Shown: positions 1 through 8,829, counted from the first letter of the stretch. The stretch: 64,000 bases of DNA from Deinococcus deserti VCD115 (GCF_000020685.1 NC_012526.1:167501-231500), one strand, 5' to 3'. Notes: a model not told the origin generated them from the sequence alone. Made by a program: numbers and translations.

Positions 1-1
1 G

Positions 2-208
2 GTCCTGGTGGGCATCGTGACTGGTGCCAGCGTCTGGTATTACCTGGCTGCGCTGGCGATGGGCGGCATCCTGCTCTATGAGCACCGTATCGTGAATCCG
101 CAGGACCTGACTCGGGCCAATGTGGCTTTTTTTGACGCCAACATGTGGCTGGCGCTGACCATGCTCGCCGGAGTGGTCGTGGATGTGGCGTGGCGAACGC
201 TGACTTAA
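2..208 (+). CDS. UbiA-type prenyltransferase, C-terminal fragment
   Basis: The frame is open from the left edge, so only the last 68 or so residues are present. They are hydrophobic and hold two likely membrane helices with the pattern typical of the C-terminus of UbiA-family polyprenyl transferases: a YYL..LA..G helix, then EHR.V....L...N.AFF..N. The family moves a polyprenyl chain onto an aromatic ring (4-hydroxybenzoate or dihydroxynaphthoate) in the membrane during quinone synthesis. Which acceptor is used cannot be judged from this piece. The GTG at 8 is only an internal codon, since the frame continues upstream. Confidence 0.7.
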   Translation, partial: VLVGIVTGASVWYYLAALAMGGILLYEHRIVNPQDLTRANVAFFDANMWLALTMLAGVVVDVAWRTLT

Positions 209-234
209 GGGGCATCCACGACTTAAGGGCTCTG

Positions 235-516
235 GTGCCCCCGGAAGCCAGGGAAGCGTTCGTCCAGGGTGACGAGCGCTGGGCTGCAACCCTGCTGGGC
301 CGTGCCCGTGACGACCATCAGCCCGGAAGCCTGCCATGGGCGGTTCTGGAACGCCTGCTGGGGCTGGTCCTGATCCATGTCCTGCGGGAAGTTGAGGGTA
401 CCTTTGCTCTGGAAAGGGCCGATCCTGTGCTGGACGCCGCCGGAATGCCGCGTCCTACCCTGGGCTGGCTGGAGGCAGACGGCCTGAGCGACGATGGCCC
501 GCTAGAATCTCCCTGA
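235..516 (+). CDS. Hypothetical protein
   Basis: A 93-residue soluble protein that I do not recognise. The frame is open back to 145, but that part overlaps the prenyltransferase end in another frame and is compositionally odd, so GTG 235 (start VPPEAREAF) is preferred; the start remains uncertain. The protein is rich in Leu, Glu and Arg, with a predicted helical centre ([19 protein letters not shown]). It ends 22 nt before the next start, so the two unknown genes are probably cotranscribed. Confidence 0.5.
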   Translation: MPPEAREAFVQGDERWAATLLGRARDDHQPGSLPWAVLERLLGLVLIHVLREVEGTFALERADPVLDAAGMPRPTLGWLEADGLSDDGPLESP

Positions 517-538
517 TGCGCGCGTGTGGAGGGCTGGC

Positions 539-970
539 TTGACACTTGAAAATTCCGAGAGCGAGTTCACGGCGCGTTTTGCGGAGTATGCCGCACAGGG
601 AACGCTGTATCCCCAGCGAGAGGGCAGCCCTTTGATGGAATTTTCTGCTGGTGGCCGGGTGCTGTACCTGTTCGACCGCAACGGTCCTTATGCCGCTAAG
701 GCTGGACCCGCACATGTCATCGTGCATGGCGTGCTGGAACCTGAAGCCCTGACTCTGCTGCCTGGCCCCCAGCAGGAAAAGCTTGCCCTGGTGGGGGTCT
801 CAGCCCTGGAAGGCCAGGGGCGGGTGCTGGCCATCTCGCGGCAGATCTGCGTGGTCCAGGCTCGCATTCCGCTGGTGTTGGCTGCCTTCACCCCTCTGCC
901 TCAGTGCCGGCCAGAAGACTGGGTGAGTTTTCGTACAACAGCCCCACTGCATGGTTTTGTACTCGGTTGA
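539..970 (+). CDS. Hypothetical protein
   Basis: A soluble protein of 143 residues with no family I recognise. A GGAGGG at 528-533 lies 5 nt before TTG 539, which is chosen over the in-frame GTG 524 because that one sits upstream of the ribosome binding site. A TAGAAT at 503-508 could be its -10 box. The middle (SAGGRVLYLFDRNGPYA) looks like short beta strands, and the C-terminal half alternates hydrophobic strands and loops, giving an all-beta impression. It follows the 235 gene closely. Confidence 0.6.
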   Translation: MTLENSESEFTARFAEYAAQGTLYPQREGSPLMEFSAGGRVLYLFDRNGPYAAKAGPAHVIVHGVLEPEALTLLPGPQQEKLALVGVSALEGQGRVLAISRQICVVQARIPLVLAAFTPLPQCRPEDWVSFRTTAPLHGFVLG

Positions 971-1046
971 AAGCTAAAGAACGCTGACAGGCACGGTAAC
1001 CAATCTTTCATTCTCATAGAGATTTAGATAAGATGAATGCCTTCCT

Positions 1047-1631
1047 ATGCGCGAACTTCTGCTTCCCCTCCCCCCACCTCAGGAACTGGAAAGTATCCGT
1101 GCCTGCCTGGTGATGGTTGATCTGGTTGGAAGCACAGGGATCGCGCATCGCCTTCCGCTTTCGCATTACATGGCCCTGATGACTGAGTTTGTACAGGTGA
1201 TGATTCTCAGTTTTGAGGCCTCAGGTGGCGAGGTATTGCAACATCAGGGGGACGCCGTGCTGGCCCTGTGGCCAGCTGACCGGACTCCTCACGCCGCACA
1301 GGCAGCGCTGCAGGCCCATGAACGTGCTGCCCGAATCGGCCTGGCTCAAATGCTTGGTCTGCCCCTTCATTTACGGGCTGGTGTGGCGGTTGGGGAAGTC
1401 ATTACCGGTGTTGTGGGAGGGCAGCCCAGTGCATACGGCCTGCCGGTTAACTATGCGCGTCGCCTGTGCGAAGCCTGTCAGCCCGGTGAAACGCTGGCCT
1501 GCGGGGGTGTGCTGAAGCATCTGGAGCCTGCTCAACAGAGCGGCTCCCACCATGTGCTGGAACTTCAGGGCTTTGGGCACAATTGCCAGGCTCATAGTCT
1601 CATTCCTCTGGCCGCTCAACGCACTGCCTGA
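1047..1631 (+). CDS. Stand-alone class III nucleotidyl cyclase domain
   Basis: This 194-residue protein is essentially one class III adenylate/guanylate cyclase catalytic domain, without sensor or membrane parts. The two metal-binding aspartates are visible in VMVDLVGST and QGDAVLALW, and the transition-state Asn and Arg in VNYARRL. The residues that normally read the purine base are not canonical: the Lys of the family's K-x-x-GD is Gln (QHQGD), and the Asp three residues before the later Gly is Ser (SAYG). The domain probably binds nucleotide and metal, but its substrate (ATP, GTP, other) or activity is uncertain. An AT-rich promoter region lies at 1005-1040 (TAGATAAGAT). It precedes a two-component system but is a separate unit. 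Confidence 0.8.
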   Translation: MRELLLPLPPPQELESIRACLVMVDLVGSTGIAHRLPLSHYMALMTEFVQVMILSFEASGGEVLQHQGDAVLALWPADRTPHAAQAALQAHERAARIGLAQMLGLPLHLRAGVAVGEVITGVVGGQPSAYGLPVNYARRLCEACQPGETLACGGVLKHLEPAQQSGSHHVLELQGFGHNCQAHSLIPLAAQRTA

Positions 1632-1735
1632 CCGGGCGGTTGTTGTGAACGCCTGGAAGCCATGCTGGTCCCGGGCTGATGACGGCCATGAATTTGGATT
1701 AAGCCCCGCGGGCGGCTTCTCATGAGAACGCTTCA

Positions 1736-1741
1736 TACACT
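1736..1741 (+). promoter_or_regulatory. -10 element for leaderless drRRA mRNA
   Basis: TACACT lies 7 nt before ATG 1749, the spacing of Deinococcus leaderless genes. It argues against the in-frame ATG 1722. Confidence 0.6.
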
Positions 1742-1748
1742 AGCGTCC

Positions 1749-2426
1749 ATGGAACGCAAACCGCTCGTCCTCGTTATCGAGGATGAAAAAGACATTGCCC
1801 GCTTTATCGAACTGGAACTTGCCGCTGAAGGCTATGCCACCGAGGTGGCCTTTGATGGTGTCACCGGTCTGTCGAAATTTCGTGAAGTCAACCCTGATCT
1901 GGTGATCCTGGATTTGATGTTGCCGGTGCTTGATGGTCTGGAAGTGGCCCGCCGTATCCGGAAGACCAGCAACACGCCGATCATCATCCTGACCGCCAAA
2001 GACGGTATTCAGGACAAGGTCGAGGGCCTGGACTCCGGGGCCGACGATTACCTGATCAAGCCGTTTTCTATCGAGGAACTGCTGGCCCGCGTGCGCGCCC
2101 ACCTGCGCCGTGTGAACCCGGCCGTGACCGGCGAGGTACGCGTCGCCGACCTGGTCATGAACCTCGATGGCCGTGAGATCTTCCGTGGAGGCCGCCGTGT
2201 GGAGTTGTCGGCCAAGGAATTTGAACTGCTCGAACTGCTGGCCCGCAACCCGGGCAAGGTGTTCTCGCGCTTTGAGATCGAAGAGAAGGTCTGGCCGGAA
2301 TACACCGGGGGCAGCAACGTTGTGGACGTGTATATCGGTTACCTGCGCCGCAAGCTTGAAGAGGGTGGAGAGCGCCGCCTGATTCACACAGTCCGCGGCG
2401 TAGGATACGTACTGCGCGAAGAGTAA
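1749..2426 (+). CDS. drRRA: OmpR-family response regulator, DrRRA-like
   Basis: A 225-residue response regulator. The receiver domain (about 5-118) shows the acidic pair Glu11-Asp12, phospho-acceptor Asp55 in VILDLMLP, Thr82 and Lys104 in LIKPF. The C-terminal domain (about 130-222) is an OmpR/PhoB winged helix with the typical ending [10 protein letters not shown]. From sequence feel and from the neighbourhood (dnaX, nth and uppS in the same region) it is most likely the orthologue of D. radiodurans DR2418, DrRRA, a regulator required for extreme radiation resistance; this orthology is inferred from memory, not computed. ATG 1749 is chosen because a TANNNT box sits 7 nt upstream. The kinase gene follows after 103 nt and is its likely partner. 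Confidence 0.85.
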
Positions 2427-2529
2427 CCATGCCGCTCCGCTGTGCCCTGTCGTGCAGGCGATCAGGGCGAGGTTGTGCGCACGCTCCTGCTTCTGAAGGC
2501 AGTATCTTCACGCACATGCTGGAGGTGCT

Positions 2530-4116
2530 GTGGTAAGCCTGCGCTGGCGCCTGACGTTGTTCTATACGGCGCTGCTCGCCGTGCTGCTGACCGTGGTGGC
2601 CGTCGCAGCGCTGTACATGATGCGCACCAGTCTGATCAGAGGTCTGGACCGGGAACTACAGGACACCTACAGCAGTTTCACGGCGGTGGCGTCCACGCTG
2701 AATCTGGGCAGCAGAAACGCCCAGGTGGTGCGGGATGAGAGCGGTCAGCCGATTATTCTGCGTTACCAGTTCCCGTCCTCGTCCATTCAGGTCGAGGAGT
2801 TGTCGTTTTACGATCTGCAGAGCCTGACAAGCGAGTTGCAGACCGCACGGACAGCGCCGGAGCGTGCGCGGCTGCTGGGCTTTCTGCGGGCCATGATGAA
2901 TGCCAGCCGTCAGGTGATCGCCATTGATCCCACACAGCCTATCCGGCTGGAGGATCAGGAGCTGATACAGCTGATCGAGGCTCCAGACGGTCAGTTGCTG
3001 ATGAACCGTCTGGTCAAGGAGACATTCAAGAAAGAGCCTACGCTGATGCGCGTGCTGGTGCGGCTGGGCCCGGTCCAGTTGCATCCGGCTCCCCTGGGCA
3101 GTCCCGAGGACACCAGTCAGACGCTGGCAGTCACCTATGTCGGGCGGAGCCTCGATGAGATCAGCGATACGCTGGCCCAACTCCGGAGCGTGATCATGCT
3201 GCTGTTCCTGGCCGGACTGGCGTCAGCAGGTACCGGAGCCTATCTGCTGGCCGGGCAGGCGCTGAGTCCGCTGCGGCAGGTTCAGCGTGCCGCCGAGCGG
3301 ATCGGTGGCCAGAACCTTGGAGAGCGGGTTCCGGAACCTCAGACGGACGACGAGGTACAGGCCCTCGCCCAGGCGCTCAACGGGATGCTGGGCCGCCTGG
3401 AGCAGAGCTTCGAGTCTCAGCGCCGCTTTACCAGCGACGCCAGCCATGAGCTGCGCACGCCTGTCACGGCCATCAGTGGTCACGCGAGCTATCTGCTGCG
3501 CCGCACAAGTCCAACGGGGCAGCAGGCCGAAAGCCTCAAGATTATTCAAAGTGAGTCCGAGCGGCTGACGAACCTGATTGCCAGCCTGCTACAACTGGCG
3601 CGTTCAGACAGTGGAGCCCTGGTGCTGAACAAGGCGCCTATCTTCTCTACCCTGTTCCTCGGCGAGATCTCCCGGGAACTGGCCCCACTGGCGCAGGCGC
3701 AGCAGACCACGCTGGACGTATCCGGGCAGGACATTCCCTTCGAGGGGGATCCGGACCGGCTCAAACAGGTGATCATCAATCTGGTTGGCAACGCCCTGAA
3801 AGCCGGGGCGCGCACCGTGACGCTGCGCAGCGCCCTGGAGGACGGGGGCACCCAGGTACACCTGAGGGTGCAGGACGACGGGCCGGGCATCCCGGAAGAT
3901 CAGCTGGAGCGTCTCTTTGACCGTTTCTACCGCCTGGAAGACAGCCGCAGCCGGGACCAGGGCGGCGCTGGCCTGGGCCTGAGCATCGCCAAGGGCATTG
4001 TTGACGCGCATGGCGGGCGCATCTGGCTGGAAAGCACCCTGGGCCAGGGCACCACTGCGCACGTGCTGTTGCCGGTCGGCAATGTGCCGGTTCTCGACGA
4101 GGACGACGTCCCGTGA
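2530..4116 (+). CDS. Membrane sensor histidine kinase
   Basis: A 528-residue kinase. There is an N-terminal membrane helix (about 9-31), a periplasmic domain of roughly 185 residues with no named fold that I recognise, a second helix (about 219-240), HAMP, then HisKA with the phosphorylatable His306 in SHELRTPV. The ATPase domain has the N box ([10 protein letters not shown]), G1 (DDGPGIP), an F-type box (DRFYR) and G2 ([11 protein letters not shown]). The second half of the N box is slightly unusual (NALKAG where many kinases have NA.KYT). GTG 2530 is preceded by GGAGG at 2521-2525. Placed directly behind the DrRRA-type regulator, it is probably its cognate kinase, although drRRA partners can be multiple. 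Confidence 0.9.
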   Translation: MVSLRWRLTLFYTALLAVLLTVVAVAALYMMRTSLIRGLDRELQDTYSSFTAVASTLNLGSRNAQVVRDESGQPIILRYQFPSSSIQVEELSFYDLQSLTSELQTARTAPERARLLGFLRAMMNASRQVIAIDPTQPIRLEDQELIQLIEAPDGQLLMNRLVKETFKKEPTLMRVLVRLGPVQLHPAPLGSPEDTSQTLAVTYVGRSLDEISDTLAQLRSVIMLLFLAGLASAGTGAYLLAGQALSPLRQVQRAAERIGGQNLGERVPEPQTDDEVQALAQALNGMLGRLEQSFESQRRFTSDASHELRTPVTAISGHASYLLRRTSPTGQQAESLKIIQSESERLTNLIASLLQLARSDSGALVLNKAPIFSTLFLGEISRELAPLAQAQQTTLDVSGQDIPFEGDPDRLKQVIINLVGNALKAGARTVTLRSALEDGGTQVHLRVQDDGPGIPEDQLERLFDRFYRLEDSRSRDQGGAGLGLSIAKGIVDAHGGRIWLESTLGQGTTAHVLLPVGNVPVLDEDDVP

Positions 4117-4141
4117 TCCACGCCTCGTAAAAAAGCAGCCA

Positions 4142-4166
4142 GCCGCTGGAGAGCCTCTCCGGCGGC
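4142..4166. terminator. Bidirectional terminator between convergent genes
   Basis: An 11-bp stem (GCCGCTGGAGA / TCTCCGGCGGC, one G-T pair) closes a GCC loop. CTTTGT follows on the plus strand, and on the minus strand a T6 run lies about 10 nt further on. It separates the kinase from argR. Confidence 0.7.
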
Positions 4167-4182
4167 CTTTGTCCGGGTCTGC

Positions 4183-4656
4183 CTACCCCAGCATCAGGGC
4201 GTGAAATTCCTCCATCAGAGACTCGGCTTCCAGAGTGGTGCGCGCCACCACGAAAATAGTGTCCTCTCCGGCCAGGGTGCCCACGATATCGTCGCGCCGC
4301 AGGCGGTCAAGCAGCAGCGCCACGCCGGTGGCATGTCCGTCGGCGGTGCGGATGACCAGCATGTTCTCGCCGCGGTCCACGTCATGCACGAAGTTCTGGA
4401 ACAGACGCCCGAGTTCTTCCTCGACGTCGGTGTGGCCAGTCATCTGCGCCAGGGCATAGCGGTGACGCCCCTTGCCGATAGGCAGGCGCACCAGCCTCAG
4501 CTCGTTGATGTCGCGGCTGATGGTGGCCTGGGTAACCTGAATGTTATCGGCGCGCAGGCGCTGCACGAGTTCGCCCTGGGTGCTGATGCTCTCCCGGGCG
4601 ATGATGTCCTGAATACGTTTCTGACGCTGCTCTTTGCTGAGTTCCTTGCTGACCAC
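4183..4656 (-). CDS. argR: Arginine repressor ArgR
   Basis: A 157-residue ArgR/AhrC-family regulator. The N-terminal winged helix (about 8-75) contains the ArgR signature [12 protein letters not shown], and the C-terminal domain (about 85-157) holds the hexamerisation and arginine-binding region, with [12 protein letters not shown] matching the usual GT.AGDDTI motif. It should repress arginine synthesis genes and activate catabolism when arginine is bound. The start is GTG 4656, because a TAATAT box lies exactly 6 nt upstream and no Shine-Dalgarno is present. An ARG-box-like palindrome at 4680-4690 suggests autoregulation. The divergence from consensus is small and the length is normal. Confidence 0.95.
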   Translation of the reverse strand: MVSKELSKEQRQKRIQDIIARESISTQGELVQRLRADNIQVTQATISRDINELRLVRLPIGKGRHRYALAQMTGHTDVEEELGRLFQNFVHDVDRGENMLVIRTADGHATGVALLLDRLRRDDIVGTLAGEDTIFVVARTTLEAESLMEEFHALMLG

Positions 4657-4662
4657 CTTCCA

Positions 4663-4668
4663 ATATTA
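4663..4668 (-). promoter_or_regulatory. -10 element for leaderless argR
   Basis: TAATAT on the minus strand, 6 nt before GTG 4656. Confidence 0.6.
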
Positions 4669-4679
4669 TGTATATGCAG

Positions 4680-4690
4680 TGAATAATTCA
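4680..4690. promoter_or_regulatory. Candidate ARG box
   Basis: TGAATAATTCA is an 11-bp palindrome around a central A. It resembles the core of ArgR operators (TGAAT...ATTCA) and lies 11 nt upstream of the argR -10 box, overlapping the 3' end of coaBC. Autoregulation by ArgR is the likely meaning. Confidence 0.5.
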
Positions 4691-5932
4691 ATCACTGAGG
4701 GTGGGGATCAGCTGCCGCGCCTCGTTCAGGAGCCGCCGGGCCACCTCACGCTTGCTCAGGCGTGGCCAGGACTCGGAGGTGCCATCGGCGCGGACCAGCG
4801 TGACCTCGTTGTCGTCGCCTCCAAACGCAGTGCCCTCGCGGGTGGGATAATTGAGCAGGATAAAGTCTGCATTCTTGCGCTGGGCCTTCAGGGCTGCGCG
4901 CTCGATTCCGGCATGCGTCTCCATGGCAAAGCCAACCAGCACCCGGCTGCCCTTGTCGCGTCCCAACTCAGCCAGGATGTCCGGATTGGGGGTCAGGTGA
5001 ATGGTCACGTCTCCGGCCACCTTGGCCTGTTTTTCGGTGGCGGCGCTGGCTGCGCGGTAATCGGCCACCGCTGCTGTCATGACCACGATTCCCGCGTCAC
5101 GCCCCGCTTCCACCACGGCGTCACGCAGCTCCAGCGCGCTTTCGATGCGCACCACATTTATGCCTGGAGGGTCGGCAAGAGTGACCGGTCCGGTCACGAG
5201 GGTGACCTGCGCGCCACGGTCGCGGGCTTCCTCGGCCACTGCGAACCCCATCTTCCCGCTGCTGGGGTTGCTGATAAAACGCACCGGGTCGAGGTACTCG
5301 CGTGTCGGTCCGGCGGAAACGACCACCCTCACGCCTTTCAGATCCTGCGCAGTCGGGGCCTGGTAAGGGGAGAGCAGGGCCAGGGTGGCTGCCACAATGT
5401 CCTCCGGCTCGGACATGCGGCCCACGCCACTTCCCTCACCGCGTGTGCCAAAGGCACCAGTCTCCGGACCCAGGAAGCTGTGACCCCAGCCGCGCAGGCG
5501 GTCGGCGTTGGCCTGCACCGCCGGGTGGCGCCACATCCGCTCGTTCATGGCCGGAACCCACAGGACTGGTCCCTCCACGCTGAGCAGGGTGGCCAGCGCC
5601 AGATCGGCGGCGTGTCCGCCTGCGGCGCCGGCCAGCAGCTCGGCCGAAGCGCCCACCACCACCACGGCGTCGGCCCGGGCCAGCGCCAGGTGCTGAGCGT
5701 CCGGGCGCGCGGCAAACCAGGTCTGGTCCGTGGCCACGGTTCCATCGGCTGCGGTGGCCAGACTGAGCTCGGTGATAAAGGCCAGGGAGGCGCGGGTGGC
5801 AATCACCTGCACCTGAACGCCTCCTTCCCGCAGCCGACGCAGCACCGAGGGCGCCTTTACTGCTGCCATGCTGCCGCCCACAATCACCAGCACGGTTTTT
5901 AAGGCCGGGGCCTGAGCTTGCTCAAGAGTCAC
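4688..5932 (-). CDS. coaBC: CoaBC, phosphopantothenoylcysteine synthetase/decarboxylase
   Basis: A 414-residue bifunctional coenzyme A enzyme. The N-terminal flavodoxin-like CoaC domain (about 11-190) has the catalytic His81 and PAMNERMW with Asn130; the C-terminal CoaB domain (about 196-395) begins with the classic [13 protein letters not shown] and SSGKMGFA motifs and includes AAVADYR. Two CoaC motifs are atypical: the usual PASANT reads GASAEL, and the flap region before GVGRM (about 158-173) has no cysteine where E. coli Dfp has the redox-active Cys of its ACG motif. The CoaB lysine motif K.KK is reduced to KQAK. GTG 5932 has TACACT 6 nt upstream. The gene runs into the argR promoter region. 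Confidence 0.9.
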   Translation of the reverse strand: MTLEQAQAPALKTVLVIVGGSMAAVKAPSVLRRLREGGVQVQVIATRASLAFITELSLATAADGTVATDQTWFAARPDAQHLALARADAVVVVGASAELLAGAAGGHAADLALATLLSVEGPVLWVPAMNERMWRHPAVQANADRLRGWGHSFLGPETGAFGTRGEGSGVGRMSEPEDIVAATLALLSPYQAPTAQDLKGVRVVVSAGPTREYLDPVRFISNPSSGKMGFAVAEEARDRGAQVTLVTGPVTLADPPGINVVRIESALELRDAVVEAGRDAGIVVMTAAVADYRAASAATEKQAKVAGDVTIHLTPNPDILAELGRDKGSRVLVGFAMETHAGIERAALKAQRKNADFILLNYPTREGTAFGGDDNEVTLVRADGTSESWPRLSKREVARRLLNEARQLIPTLSD

Positions 5933-5938
5933 CTGGAC

Positions 5939-5944
5939 AGTGTA
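5939..5944 (-). promoter_or_regulatory. -10 element for leaderless coaBC
   Basis: TACACT on the minus strand, 6 nt before GTG 5932. Confidence 0.6.
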
Positions 5945-5970
5945 GGTCGGGGACGCAAAGGAGCAGTGGT

Positions 5971-6081
5971 ATGGCCCGGCGCGACCTCAGGCGTCCGGGT
6001 CCCGTGAACACCAGAATCGCGCTTGATGCCGCGCTGAAAGCACTCTACGCTGCGGTGGGCGGGCCGGCGAACAGCGTGTGA
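5971..6081 (+). CDS. Possible 36-residue protein
   Basis: ATG 5971 is preceded by a full Shine-Dalgarno AAAGGAG at 5957-5963 with a 7-nt gap, which is better than at most genes here. The product is short and basic at the front ([11 protein letters not shown]) with an alanine-rich helix behind ([16 protein letters not shown]) and ends at a TGA 37 nt before hemC. I do not recognise it. It could be a real small protein or a leader for hemC, though hemC appears to have its own promoter at 6104. The evidence is the ribosome binding site and the amphipathic helix only. Confidence 0.4.
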   Translation: MARRDLRRPGPVNTRIALDAALKALYAAVGGPANSV

Positions 6082-6103
6082 CCGCTTTAGCTCTCCGCAC
6101 AGG

Positions 6104-6109
6104 TATACT
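6104..6109 (+). promoter_or_regulatory. -10 element of hemC
   Basis: TATACT ends 9 nt before ATG 6119, giving a leaderless or nearly leaderless hemC message. Confidence 0.55.
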
Positions 6110-6118
6110 GCGCGGGTT

Positions 6119-7054
6119 ATGCGTACGGTGACGGTAGGGACGCGCGGTTCAACTCTCGCGCTCGCTCAGACCCGGTGGGTGGTCGCCCGCCTGAAGGAGG
6201 AATGGCCCGACACGGACTTCCGGATTCAGACCATCAGCACAAAAGGCGACCGAAACCGCGAAAGTCTGGAAGCAATGGCTCAGAAGGGCGACAAGGGGTT
6301 CTGGGTCAAGGAAATCGAAGACGCCCTGCTGCAGAAACGGATTGATATCGCGGTACACAGCCTCAAGGATCTTCCCACCGAACAGCCCGAGGGGCTGGAG
6401 GTGGCCAGTATTCCCAAGCGTGTGGATGCCCGTGACGTCCTGATTGGCAAGGAAGGCATGAAGCGCCTCGCGGACCTGCCTCAGGGTGCGCGGGTCGGGA
6501 CCAGCAGTGTGCGCCGCAAGGCCTTCCTGCGGGCTTACCGTCCGGACCTTCAGGTCATCGACCTGCGCGGGAACATCGACACCCGGCTCGCGGCCCTGGC
6601 CGGAGACGAGTACGACGCGATTATCCTGGCTGCTGCAGGACTGATCCGTACCGAGATGCGCCACCGTATCGACGAGTTTGTCGAGCCTGACATTCTGCTG
6701 CCGGCTCCGGGCCAGGGAGCGCTGGCCCTTGAAACCCGCTCGGGTCCTGAAAATGACCTGACTATTGAAGTGGCCTATGCCATTCACGACCACGGCACCG
6801 ACGACCGCATCACCGCCGAACGTGAATTCCTGGCTGGCCTGGGTGCAGGGTGCATGGCCCCGGTAGGCGCGCATGCCAGCATCAAGGGTGGCGTGCTGAC
6901 CCTGGAAGGCTGGGTTGGCGCCCTGGACGGCAGCAAGGTGATTCGCGCCACCAGCATTGGCGATCCCGCCGAGTGTGCCGACATTGGTGCGGAACTGGCC
7001 GGAGACATGCTGGGTCAGGGTGCCCAGGCGCTGATCGACGCTGCGCGCGAGTAA
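6119..7054 (+). CDS. hemC: Porphobilinogen deaminase (hydroxymethylbilane synthase)
   Basis: A 311-residue enzyme that joins four porphobilinogen units into hydroxymethylbilane in cytosolic haem synthesis. The family landmarks are intact: the TRGS.LAL.Q start, catalytic Asp84 in SLKDLP, the RRKAFL and [10 protein letters not shown] substrate-binding stretches, [10 protein letters not shown], and Cys245 in [10 protein letters not shown], which anchors the dipyrromethane cofactor. Length is normal. ATG 6119 directly follows the TATACT promoter element. A small membrane-protein gene follows on the same strand after 32 nt. Confidence 0.97.
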   Translation: MRTVTVGTRGSTLALAQTRWVVARLKEEWPDTDFRIQTISTKGDRNRESLEAMAQKGDKGFWVKEIEDALLQKRIDIAVHSLKDLPTEQPEGLEVASIPKRVDARDVLIGKEGMKRLADLPQGARVGTSSVRRKAFLRAYRPDLQVIDLRGNIDTRLAALAGDEYDAIILAAAGLIRTEMRHRIDEFVEPDILLPAPGQGALALETRSGPENDLTIEVAYAIHDHGTDDRITAEREFLAGLGAGCMAPVGAHASIKGGVLTLEGWVGALDGSKVIRATSIGDPAECADIGAELAGDMLGQGAQALIDAARE

Positions 7055-7086
7055 CCGTCAGGTGACCGCGTCATGAGAACCAGACC

Positions 7087-7269
7087 GTGAAGGTGACCGG
7101 CCGCCACGCGGCCCTGGCGTTACTGGCCACCGTGCTGTGGATCGCCATCGGGCTTTACAAGCGGGTCCAGGATGGTCAGCCGTTTCTGGAGGCGACCTGG
7201 GCTGAACTGCCGCTGGGTCTGGTGGTGTTCGCAGTGTCCCTATGGTGGGTATCGCGTCAGCGGCACTGA
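7087..7269 (+). CDS. Small membrane protein
   Basis: A 60-residue product from GTG 7087 with two hydrophobic helices (about 7-24 and 41-56) separated by a short acidic loop, and a basic C-terminus (SRQRH). No family is recognised and no clear Shine-Dalgarno is seen. It lies between hemC and the asparaginase gene in the same direction and is probably read through from hemC. The coding potential rests on the clean two-helix pattern. Confidence 0.5.
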   Translation: MKVTGRHAALALLATVLWIAIGLYKRVQDGQPFLEATWAELPLGLVVFAVSLWWVSRQRH

Positions 7270-7305
7270 AGGTCTGTCCGGTGAAGAGCAGGCAGAATGC
7301 GTGAG

Positions 7306-8262
7306 ATGAAGCGACTTGCGGTGATTCATACAGGGGGAACCATTGCCAGCCGGCCTAATCCGAATGGCCCCGGTGTGACTCCGCAGACCCCTCCCAGTGT
7401 GCCCGGCCTGCCGGGAGTGCAGGTCACCGATCACCAGCCATTTACGCTGCCCAGCCCCCATGTGACCCCCACGCACATGCTGACGCTGGCTCAGCTGATC
7501 GAGACGCTGGCGCCTACGCATGACGCGGTGGTGGTTACGCACGGCACCGACACGCTGGAGGAGACCGCCTTTGCCCTGCACCTGCTCCTGCGGACCTCGA
7601 CCCCGGTGGTGCTGACCGGCAGCATGCGTCACGCCGAGGCTGCCTCATGGGATGGTCCGGGCAATCTGCTCGACGCGGCGCAGGTCGCGCTGCACCCTGC
7701 CACGGCCGGGCGCGGTCCCCTGGTGGTGTTTGGCGGCGACGTCTTTGATGCGCGCACAGTAACCAAGGTTCACAGTACGGCGGTGGACGCCTTCGGCGGC
7801 TATCCCGGCCCGATCGGACGCATTGACCGGGTAGGAGAGACGCCTCAGGTACGTTTCTTTGCCAGCCCGGAGCCGCGCCAGTCGTTTACACCCGTGCAGT
7901 TGGGCGCACGGGTGGACATTCTGTATGCCTACGCCGGCTGGACCGGGGAAGGCTACGCCGAAGCCGCCGAGCGTGCCGACGGTCTGGTGATCGCTGCTCT
8001 GGGAACCGGGAACCTGCCGGGCGAATTGCTGCCGCTGATCGAGACCACCGAGATCCCCGTCGTGATTGCCACGCGCACCCACGCCGGGCCGGTGATTCCG
8101 GTGTACGGCTACGCAGGCGGAGGAGCGACACTGGTGGAGGCAGGCGCCATTCCGGCCAGCTTTCTCAACGCCCATAAGGCCCGGATCCTGCTGCTGGTGC
8201 TGCTAAGCCTCGGGCTGAACCGCGACGCCATCCGGCGGGTATTTGTAGACGACCCGTTTTAA
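7306..8262 (+). CDS. L-asparaginase
   Basis: A 318-residue asparaginase of the bacterial type I/II fold, hydrolysing asparagine to aspartate and ammonia. Both active-site threonine motifs are present, HTGGTIAS at the N-terminus and THGTDTLEET in the middle, along with the lysine in VTKVHS. The C-terminal domain with GTGNLPGE and a THAGPV motif completes the fold. No signal peptide is seen, so it is probably cytosolic. ATG 7306 is preferred over ATG 7297 because the protein then starts at the conserved MKRLAVIHTGG and a CAGAAT box lies 7 nt upstream. Confidence 0.9.
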   Translation: MKRLAVIHTGGTIASRPNPNGPGVTPQTPPSVPGLPGVQVTDHQPFTLPSPHVTPTHMLTLAQLIETLAPTHDAVVVTHGTDTLEETAFALHLLLRTSTPVVLTGSMRHAEAASWDGPGNLLDAAQVALHPATAGRGPLVVFGGDVFDARTVTKVHSTAVDAFGGYPGPIGRIDRVGETPQVRFFASPEPRQSFTPVQLGARVDILYAYAGWTGEGYAEAAERADGLVIAALGTGNLPGELLPLIETTEIPVVIATRTHAGPVIPVYGYAGGGATLVEAGAIPASFLNAHKARILLLVLLSLGLNRDAIRRVFVDDPF

Positions 8263-8321
8263 AGCGGGTGTTTCTCTGGCGCTGGCAGGTGCCTGCCTCT
8301 GGATGGTTTCATCCTGATTTA

Positions 8322-8336
8322 ATTGCAATCTGCAAT
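8322..8336. promoter_or_regulatory. Candidate MarR operator
   Basis: ATTGCA-ATC-TGCAAT is a perfect inverted repeat with 6-bp arms, 34 nt before the marR start. Its TTGC/GCAA core is typical of MarR-family operators, so autoregulation of the marR-P450 operon is likely. Confidence 0.5.
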
Positions 8337-8370
8337 TACCGAGAGCAGAGTATGGCAGGCTTGTGGGGCG

Positions 8371-8829
8371 ATGACGAATCCCGAAGCCTTACCCATGGCA
8401 TTTATGCAGGCCTTCTGGGAGGTCTGGCAGACGCTGGGCGCCCGAGTGGACGCTGCATTGACAGCCCGACATGGCCTGGACCTGCGTGCTTTCATCACGC
8501 TGGCCTATGTTCAGGGCAAAGAGTCCGGAACCGACCAGCCGGCTGCCCTCGCCCGGGCGACTGGCGTTCCCCGCTATGAAATGAGCCGCATCCTGTCGTA
8601 TCTGGAAGCACAGGGGTCCATTACCCGGCAGAGCATCCGCTCCGACGCCCGGCGCATCAGCGTGAGCGCCACCCCTGAGGGCCGCGCCCTGTACGCCGGG
8701 GCCGAGAAGACAGTCCTGGAAGTGGTGGCCCCGCTGCTTGGCCAGCTGGGCGAGCCGGCCACTGCCAGGCTTACAGAGGCCCTGCGGCAGCTTGCCCAGT
8801 CTGCCCGCGCCCAAGGAGATCTGTCATGA
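8371..8829 (+). CDS. MarR-family transcriptional regulator
   Basis: A winged-helix regulator of 152 residues from ATG 8371; the in-frame start further up (8323) would lie inside the palindrome and is rejected. The centre shows the MarR arrangement: a helix-turn-helix ([20 protein letters not shown]) followed by the wing with [16 protein letters not shown]. The last helices should form the dimer interface. It overlaps the downstream P450 gene by the ATGA of 8826-8829, so the two are translationally coupled, and the ligand is probably a substrate of, or compound related to, that P450. An inverted repeat at 8322-8336 is its likely operator. Confidence 0.9.
   Translation: MTNPEALPMAFMQAFWEVWQTLGARVDAALTARHGLDLRAFITLAYVQGKESGTDQPAALARATGVPRYEMSRILSYLEAQGSITRQSIRSDARRISVSATPEGRALYAGAEKTVLEVVAPLLGQLGEPATARLTEALRQLAQSARAQGDLS

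Noticed and set aside
4634..5902. Long plus-strand open frame (422 codons) across coaBC
   Set aside because: It is antisense to a complete coaBC gene with all motifs; long shadow frames are expected in GC-rich DNA. No start signal or known domain.
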